From Corinectria fuckeliana (Eukaryota; Ascomycota; Sordariomycetes; Hypocreales; Nectriaceae), in the NCBI GenBank assembly GCA_019137255.1, contig WPDH01000027.1:186001-250000 (forward strand): 64,000 nucleotides of DNA, given 5' to 3'. Positions 21,401-33,145 of the stretch are shown one piece after another. The position numbers and the translations under genes are program-made. Position 1 is the first letter of the stretch. The number at the start of each line of letters is the position of its first letter. A model generated the notes under the pieces. It saw only the letters and a list, made by a program, of their open reading frames with translations. It was not told where the DNA came from and did no database searches.

Positions 21401-24400
21401 GCCAAGGCTTTGCACAGTGTCCCTGCAATGAGCGACGGCATGAGGCACGTCATGGCGATGGATGTTGGATCGATACCAACACGGGGAGCTGAGGCCAAAA
21501 TGGGTAGATTTTGGTCGTACCAGCGCGCTACATGGCTCCCGGCGTGCGAGCGATTCGGACAGACACGCATGCTCACATGCACGTGCATACCCAACAATAG
21601 ACCGAAGGCTCGAGAGGGAAGATGAGGAGGACAAACTTCGTATTGATGGCTGGGCAGAGGGCACGGTGAGTCCTACGTCGTCAGTGTTCGATCTCATCGA
21701 GGGTATATCCCGGGGGAGCATGCGGGGGCTTGTAGATGATTGGTATTGAGCAGCTGGAAGGATCGGTGCAGTGCGAACTGTTCACCGACGCAGGAGCTGG
21801 GCATTGGCTATGATGCCAGAGCCGTCGGCTGGGAATTAAATAATGGCGGGTACGGGTCTGGGTAACGCACATGGTCAACTGCGGGAGGCTGATGTTGGCT
21901 TGTGAGCACATTAGTATGGCGTGAGGTGAGTGCGACGTGTCGAATCCGGCCGCAGCGAGAGCCCGCAGTACTCTATTATTAGCAAGAGATCCGACGCGGG
22001 GATGCGGGCTTGTCGATTGTCGATCAGTCGAGGGAGTAATTCGGCCCAGATGAGTTCTGCGGACGACGTGGGATGGCTGGCAATGTCGGGCAGCGGTCGC
22101 CACCACCCAGGATAAGATGAGGACCGATGAGAGGCATTGCGCAACGTCCAGCTGAGAGCGTCACTGGGAGCTGCAGCTTGTAGATACCCCGGCATTTTTT
22201 CTCTCGCATATTTGATTGCGCGAGCAGCTCACTGCTGGGAGTCCTGGGAGCAGCTGGGCAGCCCAAATGAGATGGAGGGGATGGACAGAACTCTATCGTG
22301 TATCTTCGCTGCGACATCCCGGTGTGGGCGATGTGCGAGTCGCACAACGAGACAGCAGCAACAGCAGCTCGAATGACAAAGACAACTGCCAAGTTACCAA
22401 TTAGGGACAGCGCCGGCTGCGGTCGAGATCTCCCCGTAAATACCGCGACCAGGAGAGCCCTACCTGCACAAGGCGACTAAGCAGGGACGAGGTTGATGGC
22501 TAAGAAGGCGAAGCTGTGAGCCGAGCTCCTGGGAAGGGGGTTTGTTTCGAGAGCACCCCATTGCCGGGATCCCACTTCGCAGGGTTCTGCAAAGCAGATT
22601 TGGCAAAGACGATCGAGAAGATCATCACCAACGACGAGACCCGGAGCGGCCGGAGACTTACGTCAAAGCGGTTCTAGCGTCAGATGGCCGATGGAGATGG
22701 ACTCGATGAGAGGTGCAAAACCAACAGCCTAAAGGCTTGAGGTTAGTAACGGTGCGCTAACTGAAGGGCGACTGCGACAACCAGGCCGGGGATTTCAGGG
22801 CGGAACCCGACGAGCCTCTATGTATATGGAGGACATGGTATTCGGCATGTCCTGCAGGACACTGACCGCTCACAGCCATTGCTGTGATTACCACCTTGCT
22901 AGGCGATGAGAACTCGCTGGACCGTCATTACTGATGAGCGTGGTGGTGTGTAGTACGTAGTACCTAACCTACCTACTAGTACTAAGTAGTAGTAAGCAGT
23001 GGGGAGACAAAGAGCGGCATGGCGTCCGTACCTGAGGCTAAGTCAAGTCGAGCAATGGCCCGGACAGTTTGAAACACTTGGCTTCCCGGGCCGCCACCCC
23101 AAAGTGCAGCTCCCATCGGTAAGTACTTAGGGCAAAGTCATCTGCCTAGGTACCTACCTAGTAGACGAGGGCTTCGTTATTGACATGGCCTGAGCGAGGG
23201 GGAAGCAGCATCACCAGATGCTCAGCGGCCACGGCGGGAAATTCAGAAATGAAGGCGGATGGACAGCAAGCACGGAGATATGTGCGGGCTTGGTTCATCA
23301 GCTTGGAAGGAAGCAAGGGGAGGCCTGGTGAAGTGCGAAGTTGAGGGGGACGGGGGACGGACAAAGAGGGTCGGAAGTGCCTTAGGTGTGCCTGTGATGG
23401 AGGGCAATTCATTAACAGCTGGCTCTTTCTTGCGTTAGTGGTGGCTTCGCATCTGAAATTTCTTCTGCTTGCATTTAACGGCTATGATGTAAGTATAGTG
23501 CTAGATGTAGCACGACGTATTGAACCATGATGAATATTACCGCAGGACCCTCTTGTAATTTCCTTCCATGGCCATTTCTCTGCTGACGGGATTCTCGGTG
23601 GGCGCAGCAGATGGAACTCACTCACATACTATGGGATGTAATAGTGCATTTTATTAGTGGCTTGCCGACTAATACCTAACCACCTAATGAAGCCGCGCTG
23701 TGGGTAGGTGGGCACCAATGGATTGTTGGCCCCCAAAGACACGGGCTCGCTGCAATGCAGCCTCAGCTACAGGCCGCTGAGCCCCTTAGCCAGCCGCCAT
23801 AGGGCCTTGTTGTCCACTGGAAGGCCCTGGTGGGTGTAAGACGAGCACTGGCCGCCATGGGTCTATTACTTGGCCGCCAGCTCCTTCAGAAAACGCCAGA
23901 AAATAAAAAATAGATGAAAACCCCCCCAATGCGAAACATGAGGAGCAGGCATAGACCTAGGTACGCCTTGAATCGACTTGAGACAGTGGGGTCGGCAAGC
24001 TGGGTCGTCCAGGCGGGGACGTCCCAAGGCCTTGTCTCCCTCCCCACTGCCATCCATTCCAGTGGTCCTTCAAGGCCCTGGAAACTCCGAGTCTTCCAGC
24101 TCACTCCAAGTCCAATTGGAAGTCTCCGTCCCTCTACAGAGACGCTCGCACACCATAACGGTGAACCCACCTACCAGGCTACGGGCAGTACGGACACCCA
24201 TGTGGACAACGGCTCGAGACGACAGCGGGACGGTTGTCAGGCTGGTAGGGGAGTCCCTCGCTCAGCCAGACCCCACGGCCAAAAACCCTCCTAATCCTTC
24301 CAACTTCCTCTCAGCTGGCATCTCGTCAACAGCGTGCCTTGTCTTCCTCTAGTAGCAGCACTAGTGGCCGGTTCCTGTCATTACTCGGCCGAGGGGACGC

Positions 24401-24983
24401 TCTGACGTACTATGTAGATACTATGTAGACCAAGTTACAGGATGGACGAGCTTGCTGGAAATGAATGGGCCTAAGAGCACATCTTTTTCTGCTGCTCATG
24501 GAGGGTGACATCGTTTCCCATCGGGACCTGAACCGGCCTGTAGATGCTACTGGAGACTCCATCTCGTGCAGCAGTTCGCCGAAACCCTAAGAGGACATGG
24601 ACGCTAGTCATATCGCCGGTCTTGTTATTTTACTTCCAACGCGTTGGATGCGACGTCAATGTCAACAAAACAACCATCCAAGGGTAGCAACAGATTTAGA
24701 CTCCGCTACTAGCAAATGACAGTACATACTAGTAGTATGTATACCTTAGCACAAGGCCCGGCGCCGTTATGGGCGGGCTGGCGGAAATGCCAATGATGTC
24801 GTCAGCATCGAGATGAAAAGGGCATGGCGCCGAAGCCGAATCTGCGCCTTAGCGAGGGAGGATCCATGAACAGAGACGATGTACTTTGTAGACTAGGGCT
24901 TTGACCATTTTCTCTCCGAGACAGTTTCTCCGGTCTGGCAGGACGATCAACCTCGTATGGACGACTGGAGCATTGCAATGATG

Positions 24984-25016
<33 letters not shown>

Positions 25017-25860
25017 CTTGTGTGTCGTCGTTGGGAGCTAGGACGGACAGACTAACGTCGGGGACGACGGGACTAAGAGAAAAGAGACATCACGAAATCT
25101 CCCCAAAGCACAACGGCACTCCACCCACGTACATACAAGATGCATGCAACGGCAGTTGGACCCTGGCAGCTACAGCGAGCAAACAACGTCGGTCTGCTGT
25201 ATACTGACCTTGACCTCGGCCTTGTTGGCCTCCTTGGCTTGAGCACATGGACACGGACGGAGACTGCGGTTATGAGCAAGAAGGAGCCTGTTCACCCACA
25301 GCTTATTATTAATTACCCAACTTGGCATGGCATACTATCTATGTAATCTACATAGTAGTACATACATAGTACAGAACGTTGGAGGCGCCGTGGCTGTTTT
25401 TACCCACAACACACCCCTTCTCCACCCCCCATATATTACGAGCCCTTTCATCACTTACACACACACACCAAGATCGGACGGGGTAGGGTGATCCCTGCTA
25501 GAGCCCCCAGGAACCAGGGGGATTTCCAAGGCTTTCTTTCTCAGACTTCAGAGTGAGACAAGAGGCCAGCCCGCCCCGGACCACGCCCAACCCAGCCTGG
25601 CGCCGGCGACCCGTCCACGCAATGCTACGCTACGCTTCGCTGCAGCGCTGGCTGCGCACAACCATATTCCTCTTCCCAGACCAGGGCAAGCAAGGCCTCG
25701 ATCCCACACCCGGCTTGCTTTTCTGGAGGGACACACGCCGTTGGTGACTTGGTGGTTTGGTTACTTGGTGTTGGGTTGGGTGGGGGCAATACATCAAGTG
25801 GCCAGTGGTGGAGGCGGAGGGGATGCTGGTGGAGGAGGCGAACGATTGCGCTCACTGACT
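18496..25860. other. Gene-free interval
   Basis: About 7.4 kb upstream of the photolyase. No frame shows a recognisable domain or convincing exon structure. The longest frames (for example 21152-21721 on minus, 19440-19802 on plus) have irregular composition. It contains TAGGTACCTA-type palindromes (22951-22990, 23145-23160), TACTATGTAG-type short palindromes (24411-24435), and a (GT)14 microsatellite. Unannotated non-coding RNA cannot be excluded. Confidence 0.5.
24989..25016 (+). repeat. (GT)14 microsatellite
   Basis: Twenty-eight uninterrupted bases of alternating G and T in gene-free DNA. Confidence 0.97.
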
Positions 25861-26669
25861 GAGTGACTGACTAACATGGACAAGGACTTTCTCGCTCGTG
25901 CTCGTGCTCGTGCTCCATCAGCTCCGCGTTCCACACCCTCGTTCCTCGTTCACACACCTCCGCTCGTCTCTTCTTTTATTATTAGTCCTTGCCTCAGCCG
26001 GTTCCTTCCATCCTTCGGCCTTTGTTTCTTCTCGCTCATTCTTCTTTCGTCGGTTTTCTCTTCCCCATTCTCGGCTTGGTTCCCAGCCCATATCATTCGC
26101 TTGGCCCTTACCTCATATCCAACTGAGCCTACTCTTCCTTCTGAATACCTTCTTCAGTCGGGTGGTTTTCGGCTCTACGTCTCTCGCTATCCAGGATCGT
26201 CTTGCTCCAGAGCCCCGACACTCGCTTTCATACATCCTATATCCGTGACTGAAGCACAGTATCCGCTTCATCCTTGCGGTTCATATATCGTCCCGGAACA
26301 CAAGGCTCAACCCAGCAGGCAACTCGGTTCCCGTATACGAACGAATAGCAGCCCTACCGCACTTGCTTGCAAGCTGCCACGAACGGCTGTGTCTTTCCGG
26401 CTACTCGAGCACCCCTTACAGCCGTGGATTTGCTCCACCAGCGGTTCTGGTCGTCTCGAGTTGAAAAGAGTACATTGGCCACCAGCCTGCCATGTCACAA
26501 CCTTTCAACCCACCTTTCGAAAAGAGTTACTAGTTCAGAACCCCCCTTTCCGCCTGTTCCCCAAAAGGGTTGACATCTCCCGAGCGGACGGTTGTCCCTA
26601 GACAGCTTTTGACCCCGGTGAACTTGGGTCAAGTCAATTCGACTTTCAGTTCGCATTCAGACAACGGCT
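25861..26669 (+). promoter_or_regulatory. Long pyrimidine-rich 5' leader with a 241-codon upstream ORF
   Basis: The 0.8 kb before the membrane-protein ATG is rich in C and T (TTCTTCTTTC-type runs), typical of fungal 5' leaders. An ATG at 25876 opens a frame to a stop at 26601, 68 nt before the main start. It begins MDKDFLARARARAPSAP, where a CTCGTG repeat encodes the Arg-Ala run, and has hydrophobic stretches but no known domain. It is more likely an artefact of stop-poor CT-rich sequence than a gene, but if transcribed it would strongly affect translation of the main ORF. Confidence 0.4.
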
Positions 26670-28073
26670 ATGCGTCGTACCATCTCAGTGACAGCGGGCT
26701 CGGTGGCTTTGCTTGCCACGGTCGGCATCATCGGAGTCCTCGCCGTTCTTGCCCTTCATATTCCCCACGCTAGTGGCCGGACATCGTCGCAGGTGTCTGT
26801 CGCCATCGAGGCCATCGTCTTTGCCTGCCTCGGTTGGCTGGTTGCCACGTATGCCTCTGCTTCGGTGCGATATTGGTCCAAGAGATGTCTCGGTGTCGAC
26901 CAGGGCCTTTGTCTTCTCGTTATCGCCTTTGCTACCGTCGCAGCCGCGGCTACTCTCATCCAGCTCAGCAAAACAACCGTGGATCCAGATGACAAGGTCC
27001 TCGGTGCTAACAAGAATAACTTCCTCGTGGGTTCCTCGATTGCCCTTGGGTTCTCGTTCGCTTCTCAAGTTACTTTTCTTCTGTTTCACTTCCTTCTTTC
27101 CCGGTCCTCTGACCAGGCTCAGTCTCTCCACTCGCTTGAGGGGGAAAGAAAGACACCTTCCAACCGGGTCAAGGCCATTCGGTACAGCCAAACATCCCCT
27201 GACGCGGAGATGGTAGCTCGGTTGAATTCATTGAGTTCCCAGGCTCCATCATCTTTTGGCGGACGATCGAGGTCGGGTACCATGACTTCCATCAAGTCAT
27301 CGTTCTCATATGCAATTCGCCCCGTTACTTCCAAGACTCAGCTCCTGTCGGCTAAGGACTCGCGACGACCGGCCTCGATGGACTCGTACGCTCACCGAAC
27401 CAGCGGCGAGGATGCCTTTGACTCCTGGGACACGTCGTCGGTTGATACCCAGAACCGCCAAGTTGTCTTGGAGGTGTCGACCCCTCCACAGACCCACGGT
27501 CGCTTCCTCGAGACGATCCCGGGAAGCCCGACAGTCAGCCGAACTCCCAGCCCCAACGTTAGCACGATGCCCTTTGAGCCCCCTCGTATCCGGCCACGGA
27601 GTCGCAGCTACAGCCCCGCGCCGCTGAGACGAGAGCACTCGAGCCCTATACCACAGCCGCCGCCTTCCATGGCGGAACTGCACATCCATCCCCTGTTCCG
27701 GTCCAGCTCTCCCGACCCACCCCCAGTTACTACGCCGGGGACCGTGGTGACGGCATCGCCAAACGCAGGACAGGTTATAACGCACCGACAGAGCGTCCGA
27801 TCACTGAATCAGACACGTGTATCGAGTACGCTGGCATTCTCGAGCCCCCTCAGCACCCGCGACAGCACGCCAAATAAGGAGCGGAGCAGCAGCATTGCGG
27901 AGGAAGGCACAGATACCGAGGCGGAGACGGATCCGACACCGACACCATCGGAGCGAACAATGACGCCCCCGATTCCAGAGTGGGTACTGGGTGCAGGCAC
28001 TCGGTCGAGTTGGACGGGATACAACAGCCGCAAGGTCAAGCCTGAGGGTGATGGAAGCACTGAGGAGGAATAG
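26670..28073 (+). CDS. Uncharacterised four-TM membrane protein with long disordered tail
   Basis: A single exon of 467 residues starting at ATG 26670 (MRRTISVTAGSVALL). Four hydrophobic segments lie at about 7-31, 45-65, 78-100 and 118-145, with short loops between them. The remaining 320 residues are Ser/Pro/Thr-rich and probably cytosolic and phosphorylated (repeated SP/TP, RSRSYSPAPLRR), ending in acidic GDGSTEEE. I do not recognise the family; the layout resembles hypothetical integral membrane proteins common in Pezizomycotina. Coding is supported by the uninterrupted length, the N-terminal membrane segments and the following compact 3' region. The leader upstream is unusually long and holds a large upstream ORF. 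Confidence 0.8.
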   Translation: MRRTISVTAGSVALLATVGIIGVLAVLALHIPHASGRTSSQVSVAIEAIVFACLGWLVATYASASVRYWSKRCLGVDQGLCLLVIAFATVAAAATLIQLSKTTVDPDDKVLGANKNNFLVGSSIALGFSFASQVTFLLFHFLLSRSSDQAQSLHSLEGERKTPSNRVKAIRYSQTSPDAEMVARLNSLSSQAPSSFGGRSRSGTMTSIKSSFSYAIRPVTSKTQLLSAKDSRRPASMDSYAHRTSGEDAFDSWDTSSVDTQNRQVVLEVSTPPQTHGRFLETIPGSPTVSRTPSPNVSTMPFEPPRIRPRSRSYSPAPLRREHSSPIPQPPPSMAELHIHPLFRSSSPDPPPVTTPGTVVTASPNAGQVITHRQSVRSLNQTRVSSTLAFSSPLSTRDSTPNKERSSSIAEEGTDTEAETDPTPTPSERTMTPPIPEWVLGAGTRSSWTGYNSRKVKPEGDGSTEEE

Positions 28074-29304
28074 GAGCAGTGGAAGATGGACGGAAACAAA
28101 CTTACGACTTATTGATGCGGGGATGAATATATCCAGCAGGCAGGATCATGACTTGGACTAACAACAGTGGCCGATCACTCACCACTCCCTCCTTGTGGTC
28201 ACGGGTGCCTTTTTCTTCTTCCTTTTCCTTTGTTTATTTTTCTCTTCTCTTCGGTATTGGGACATGGAGGTTTTGCCCAGGGTTGGGCCTTGGCGGGTGA
28301 TACCAGAAGGAAAACTCAGCGAGGCGTTTTATGATGAGAGCCAGTCTCCACGCCTGAGGAGCGGGAGAGGTGAATGACGGTAATGAAACGGTAGACAAAA
28401 AGGATAGACTTAGCACACAATAAAAAGAAGTAAAAACAAGGAGATAAAGTCAATGAATGACTGTGATTATGTGCAGGTCCACGTGAATGCCTGCCTGCCT
28501 CTGGTGATGATGATGGTTTGCCTAACCAATATGCAACGGATGGACAGCTGCCGCAATAGATGACAAAGGCTTTGTGTGGCTAAAGATCCATGGTTACTAC
28601 TAGTACCTAAGTAGTAGGTACCGTACACTACCCACGGAGTAGCAGCTCAAGGTGATTAGTGCCATTGAGGCTCGCACTTGCTGCGCTGTGATGCGATGCA
28701 TACCTTAGGCAAGTACGCAAGGAAGGTAACGACAGGAGGGTTCACCAGGCACCAGAGCGACGCGTGCACCGCCACTCCAAGTTGGTTTGGCTGCCTTGGA
28801 GCCTCATAGCCTCGGAGTGGTGGTTGACCCCCATTAGGTACTGTAGGCCAGGTGGTAATTAGCTAGCCTCTCCTCTGTAAGTTACCAAGTAGGCAGGCCT
28901 GGCCCCACCCCGCCCCTCATCTTTGCCCAGCCCGGCTCTTTCTGACGCCGTCCCCCCGTGCCCCCGTTGTCCGCTCCATTGCTTGTGTGGCTCAGGCGGC
29001 TTGGGTCTCAACGTCAAAAAAGCAGCATGCAGCATCACCTTAGTAGTAGCCTAGCAGTCTAATCTACCTACCGAGACTACATTACTCTCCGCCACAGCCT
29101 CCGTCTCTCCACCCAAATTCACCTTTCCCACACTCGTCTCCTTCGCGTTCCTCTTCATCCTCCTCCTCTTCCACTCTCGTCGCCTACTTTATCGACTCGA
29201 CCCTCTCCAGCTGCAGCTGCCTCCGCCGACCCACGGCTGCTGTGCTCTCTCTCGACTGCACTGCTCACCTCGCATCCCCGCTTCGCAGACTCTTTTCGCC
29301 CATC
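28074..29304. other. Intergenic region with the rad23 promoter
   Basis: 1.2 kb. The left part is 3' flank; a cluster of short palindromic motifs (TAGTAGGTACCG region at 28601-28625) lies in the middle. From about 29095 the plus strand becomes very CT-rich up to the rad23 ATG, consistent with a fungal core promoter and leader. No gene seen. Confidence 0.5.
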
Positions 29305-30939
29305 ATGAAGGTCACATTCAAAGTGCGTCACACCCGCGCCCTCTCTCTTCCTCTAAACTTCGTGCCTCTCTACCTGCGCGGGAGCTCTCGCAAGCCAATC
29401 CGGCTGCTAACTGCTTTGCCCCTCGCTCTCTAGGATCTCAAGCAGCAAAAGTTCACGCTCGACGTCGAACCCACCGAGCTGGTTTGTCCACCCCGCGCTA
29501 TCCTTTCCCCGCCACCCTCGCTCGCGAGCTTCGACTGACGACTTTCACCCACAGATCTCTGCTGTCAAGGACAAGATTTCCGCCGAGAAGGGCTGGGAGC
29601 CCAAGCTGCAGAAGCTCATCTACTCTGGTATTTCCCTCGGTCGCCATTAGCTACGTTCGTTCGCCTCTCAGTCCGCTTACTTTGATACTAGGCAAGATCT
29701 TGAAGGATGATGAGACTGTCGGCTCCTACAACATCGAGGAGAAGGGCTTCGTTGTGTGCATGGTGAACAAGGTACACACCCCAAACCACCCCCTCTACTC
29801 CCTCCTTGTTTCTCTTTAGCTGACGTCTTCTTCTCAATAGCCCAAGGGAAAACCTACCGCGCCTGCCGCCGAGTCCTCTGCTGCTCCCCCAGCGACACCC
29901 GCTCAACCCGTCGCCAGCACCCCGGCTGTTCCCGCCGCCCCTGTTCAGGCTTCATCGCATCAAAGTACTGTTCCCGCGACCCCTACCCCTCAGCGCTCCG
30001 CCGATGCTGCAGCTGGCGCCCCTTCCAATGATGCCTCGACTCTTGCCATGGGTACCGCTCGAACCGAGGCCATCGCCACCATGGAGGCCATGGGCTTTGA
30101 GAAGCCTGCGATTGAGGCCGCCATGCGCGCCGCTTTCAACAACCCTGATCGCGCAGTCGAATATCTCTTGAATGTAGGTTCTTAGAAGGGCGCACATCCC
30201 CACGCGACCACACAATGCAACCGCTAACATTCATTGCTCAGGGCATCCCCGACAACATCCAGCAGGAGCAACAACAACGTCAAGCTGCTGCCGCCGCCCC
30301 TAGTTCTGGTGCTCAACTCCCTGCTGCCGCTGTCCCCGCCGCCGCTGCTGCTCCTCAGGGTGGTGACGACGGCAACGTGAACCTCTTTGACCTTGCTGCT
30401 CAACACGGAGGTGGCTCTACCCGAGGAAGTGGCACCAGCCCGGATGCCGCTGCCGCCGCCGCCGCTGCTGCTGCCGCCGGTCAGGGCGGTGATTTGGGGA
30501 ACCTGGACTTCCTGCGACATAATGCACAGTTCCAGCAGCTGCGCCAAGTCGTCCAACAACAACCCCAGATGCTGGAGCCAATCCTCCAGCAGCTTGGCGC
30601 CGGAAACCCTCAACTTGCCCAGCTCATTGCTTCAAACCCCGATCAATTCCTTCAGCTTCTTGGCGAAGATGCTGGTGATGACGATGTTCCCCTCCCCCCT
30701 GGTGCCCAGGCCATCTCTGTCACAGAGGAGGAGCGAGATGCTATCGAGCGAGTAAGGACCCCTAAACACTCCACCTGCCGTGAGCTCTGTTGTTGACCGC
30801 CGTCATACAGCTATGTCGACTCGGCTTCGACCGCGACCAGGCCATCCAGGCCTACTTTGCCTGCGACAAGAATGAAGAACTCGCCGCCAATTTCCTCTTC
30901 GATCAACCAGAGGACGACGAGCCTGCCCCTGGAAACTAA
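29305..30939 (+). CDS. rad23: UV excision repair protein Rad23
   Basis: Seven exons (29305-29322, 29434-29481, 29555-29627, 29692-29771, 29841-30173, 30242-30751, 30811-30939) give 396 residues; all junctions are GT-AG and keep frame. The first exon encodes only six residues (MKVTFK). Domains: N-terminal ubiquitin-like domain 1-73 (LQKLIYSGKILKDDETVGSY), Ala/Pro linker, UBA1 at about 146-184 (ATMEAMGFEKPAIEAAMRAA), XPC-binding STI1 region at about 272-324 (LDFLRHNAQFQQLRQVVQQQ), and UBA2 at about 342-390 (IERLCRLGFDRDQAIQAYFA). Rad23 binds Rad4/XPC to recognise helix-distorting DNA lesions and shuttles ubiquitinated proteins to the proteasome through its UBL. Poly-Ala and Gln runs fill the linkers. 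It converges on bdp1 with a 460-bp spacer. Confidence 0.97.
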
Positions 30940-31399
30940 GGAGGGGTTCAGGGTCGCTGCGCCAGACAGTGCTTGTTACGATTATGACAGGAGGGAATGG
31001 GACATATCCAGGCCTTTGCCAAAGTAATATGGTCGCCAGACAACAGTCTGGCTTGGAGATAGCGCGGGCATGCTGGTACAAAGACGCCTCAACGAGTCGA
31101 GATGGCACGACGAGATGGCGCCGCCCTATCACGGAGGAGGTCTGAATACCATGATATGTGCGGAGGCAACGTAGTACAATCGACGAGTATGACGAATTCA
31201 AAAAGCTAAAGAACACTTGCCTCGCTACGCCGTCCTGGTATACTGTGCGTGCCTCAAATTCTGCCCTGATAGAGGTTGAATCATGTCATCGATAACAGGA
31301 TTGGTTCCTATTCCATACCATAAAAACCCGATGGGCACCATGCTAGTCTCCTTTGCGCCGTTTTATTACCTTCCACCTGCCGATCTGCGATCTGGGCTC
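30940..31399. other. Spacer between convergent rad23 and bdp1
   Basis: 460 bp holding both 3' flanks; no frame or repeat of note. Confidence 0.6.
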
Positions 31400-33145
31400 T
31401 CAAGACTCCGCGGTGATGGGCTCTCCATTTAGCCCATAGATAACCTTCTGCTTGCCCTTCTTGCCTTTCTTTTTCTTTGCAATATCGTCCTCATCCTCAG
31501 CAAAGAGCTCCTCGCGCTTCTTGCGCATGATCTCGGTCTGCTCGTCAATGACACGCTGTTGCGCTGCCTCAAAGTCCTCTTGCCTCTTGCGCTGCTCGGC
31601 CTCTATGGACTCGACGGACTCGAATATGGAACCCGTGAAGGCCTTGTACTCGTCGAGGTTGATTTTGATGGTCTTCTCACCGACCACGGCGGCATCGATT
31701 AGACGCGGGCATTGGCGCTCCTCGCGGTTGAACTTGAGCTTGATATGGCGCCGCTGCTTGCCGGGAAACATCTTGGAGATTATCTCAAAATCGGTGCCGA
31801 ACATACGGAGACCGCGATAGAAGAGCTCCGTCTCCGATTCGGACCAGATGTTGGGGCCTTTAAGCTTGGACGTGTTCATAAAGGAGCTGCTAGTGATGAG
31901 CCGCGTAAAGTCGTTTTCCTCCACCGTCTCCACATCGCCAAGCGCCGCAGCGGCACGAGCGTGTCGATCGACAGCCAGAGAGCTCTGGTCAACCACAATC
32001 TGTCCGTCCACGATGCGGAACTGAGGGCCCGATGCAGGGGCGGGGGCGGACGAGGTCGCGGGGGCATCTTTGTCCGCGCCTGGCTCGGTTCCTTCAGGAG
32101 TGGCCGAGGCGTCGCGCTCTCCGTCTGCCTCTATCGCAAGTTTCGTCTTGAGTCTAGCCCGTCTCTCCCGTTCTCGGAGTTCGTCGTGGCGGCTAAATTT
32201 TTTACCGATGTGCAGGTCCTTGGTAAGATCAGACATCTTCAACTGCTGCAAATCCACGGTCTGGGTTTCCGAGTCCTCGGGAGTGATTGATCGGGCTCGT
32301 CTCCTGCTGGGCTGGCCTTCTCCGTTGGTCTCGGTGGGCGCTTTACGCTTCCTTGGCTGCTTTGGTGCCGAGTCCGCTTCATCCTTCGCAGTCTTCCTCT
32401 GTCGCTTTTTTGGTCTAGCGCTCTCTTCACCCTCGCCAGCTTCCTCCTGTGTAGTCTTGGCAAGCTGTTTTCTGGTTCTTGGTCTCGGGGCTGGCTTTTT
32501 TCGAGACTCTTTGGGTGGTTGTGGCGTAGTTTCACTCAACTCCGCGGAGGCGATCGAGGGCGTGGCAGAAGTCTCTGTCGTCTCTGCCTCGGTTCTAACT
32601 TCGTTCGCAAGCGTTGAAACTTCCGTGAGTGGAGGTGTGTTTGAGAGTTGCGCATCTTGCGAGTCATCAGAAAAGCCAACCTTCTTTGCTGGAGCTAGCT
32701 GGACTTGTTCAGGTTCGGTGGTCGGTGCCGACTTGAGCGCGATCGCTTCAGGCTGGGTATTCGATCCTTCAGTGGGTGTTTCTCGCTCCTCAGATGTGTC
32801 CTTGCTTGTTGCCTCGGGTACGGGGGGCCTATCGCTTGGTGCTTGGTCGGGTTTCGCTCGGTCAGGAACGGACTCTGGTGGGATTGGAGATTTGCTGCGG
32901 GGTGATTCGCGAGGCTCCGGCGACTTGGTCGCGCTAGAGTCGATAGGGGGGGTTGCCGGGACAGTCGTTTCCTGAGTTTCTTCAGGCGCCGTTGGCGATT
33001 GTGAATCAACAGGATCTTGGCTGGGTGGAGGTTTCGCTGGTTGTGATGGTTGAGATGGTGCTGCTGGAGCCGCCGGGCGGGCTCGACCCGAGGGGATCTT
33101 GGGCTTGAAGGCGAGCCCGCCTTTCTTCTTGAACATGGAGCTCAT
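31400..33145 (-). CDS. bdp1: Transcription factor TFIIIB component B'' (Bdp1)
   Basis: A single exon of 581 residues, starting MSSMFKKKGGLAFKPK at 33145. The first 280 residues are disordered, rich in Pro, Ser, Glu and Thr, with basic patches (KPAPRPRTRKQLAK, KKRQRKTAK). The extended SANT/Myb domain is at about 430-485 (GPNIWSESETELFYRGLRMF, then GTDFEIISKMFPGKQRRHIK), the hallmark of Bdp1. It is followed by the conserved KLKFNREERQCPRLIDAA and a charged helical tail (KKKKGKKGKQKV). Bdp1 joins TBP and Brf1 to form TFIIIB, which places RNA polymerase III at tRNA and 5S genes. It is divergent from bre1 over a 453-bp shared region. Confidence 0.95.
   Translation of the reverse strand: MSSMFKKKGGLAFKPKIPSGRARPAAPAAPSQPSQPAKPPPSQDPVDSQSPTAPEETQETTVPATPPIDSSATKSPEPRESPRSKSPIPPESVPDRAKPDQAPSDRPPVPEATSKDTSEERETPTEGSNTQPEAIALKSAPTTEPEQVQLAPAKKVGFSDDSQDAQLSNTPPLTEVSTLANEVRTEAETTETSATPSIASAELSETTPQPPKESRKKPAPRPRTRKQLAKTTQEEAGEGEESARPKKRQRKTAKDEADSAPKQPRKRKAPTETNGEGQPSRRRARSITPEDSETQTVDLQQLKMSDLTKDLHIGKKFSRHDELRERERRARLKTKLAIEADGERDASATPEGTEPGADKDAPATSSAPAPASGPQFRIVDGQIVVDQSSLAVDRHARAAAALGDVETVEENDFTRLITSSSFMNTSKLKGPNIWSESETELFYRGLRMFGTDFEIISKMFPGKQRRHIKLKFNREERQCPRLIDAAVVGEKTIKINLDEYKAFTGSIFESVESIEAEQRKRQEDFEAAQQRVIDEQTEIMRKKREELFAEDEDDIAKKKKGKKGKQKVIYGLNGEPITAES

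Noticed and set aside
21152..21721. 189-codon minus-strand frame in gene-free DNA
   Set aside because: No domain, many Cys/Ser/His in irregular pattern, and overlaps another equally open frame; likely chance.
32070..32975. 301-codon plus-strand frame inside bdp1
   Set aside because: Antisense of the Ser/Pro-rich bdp1 N-terminus; no protein-like features.
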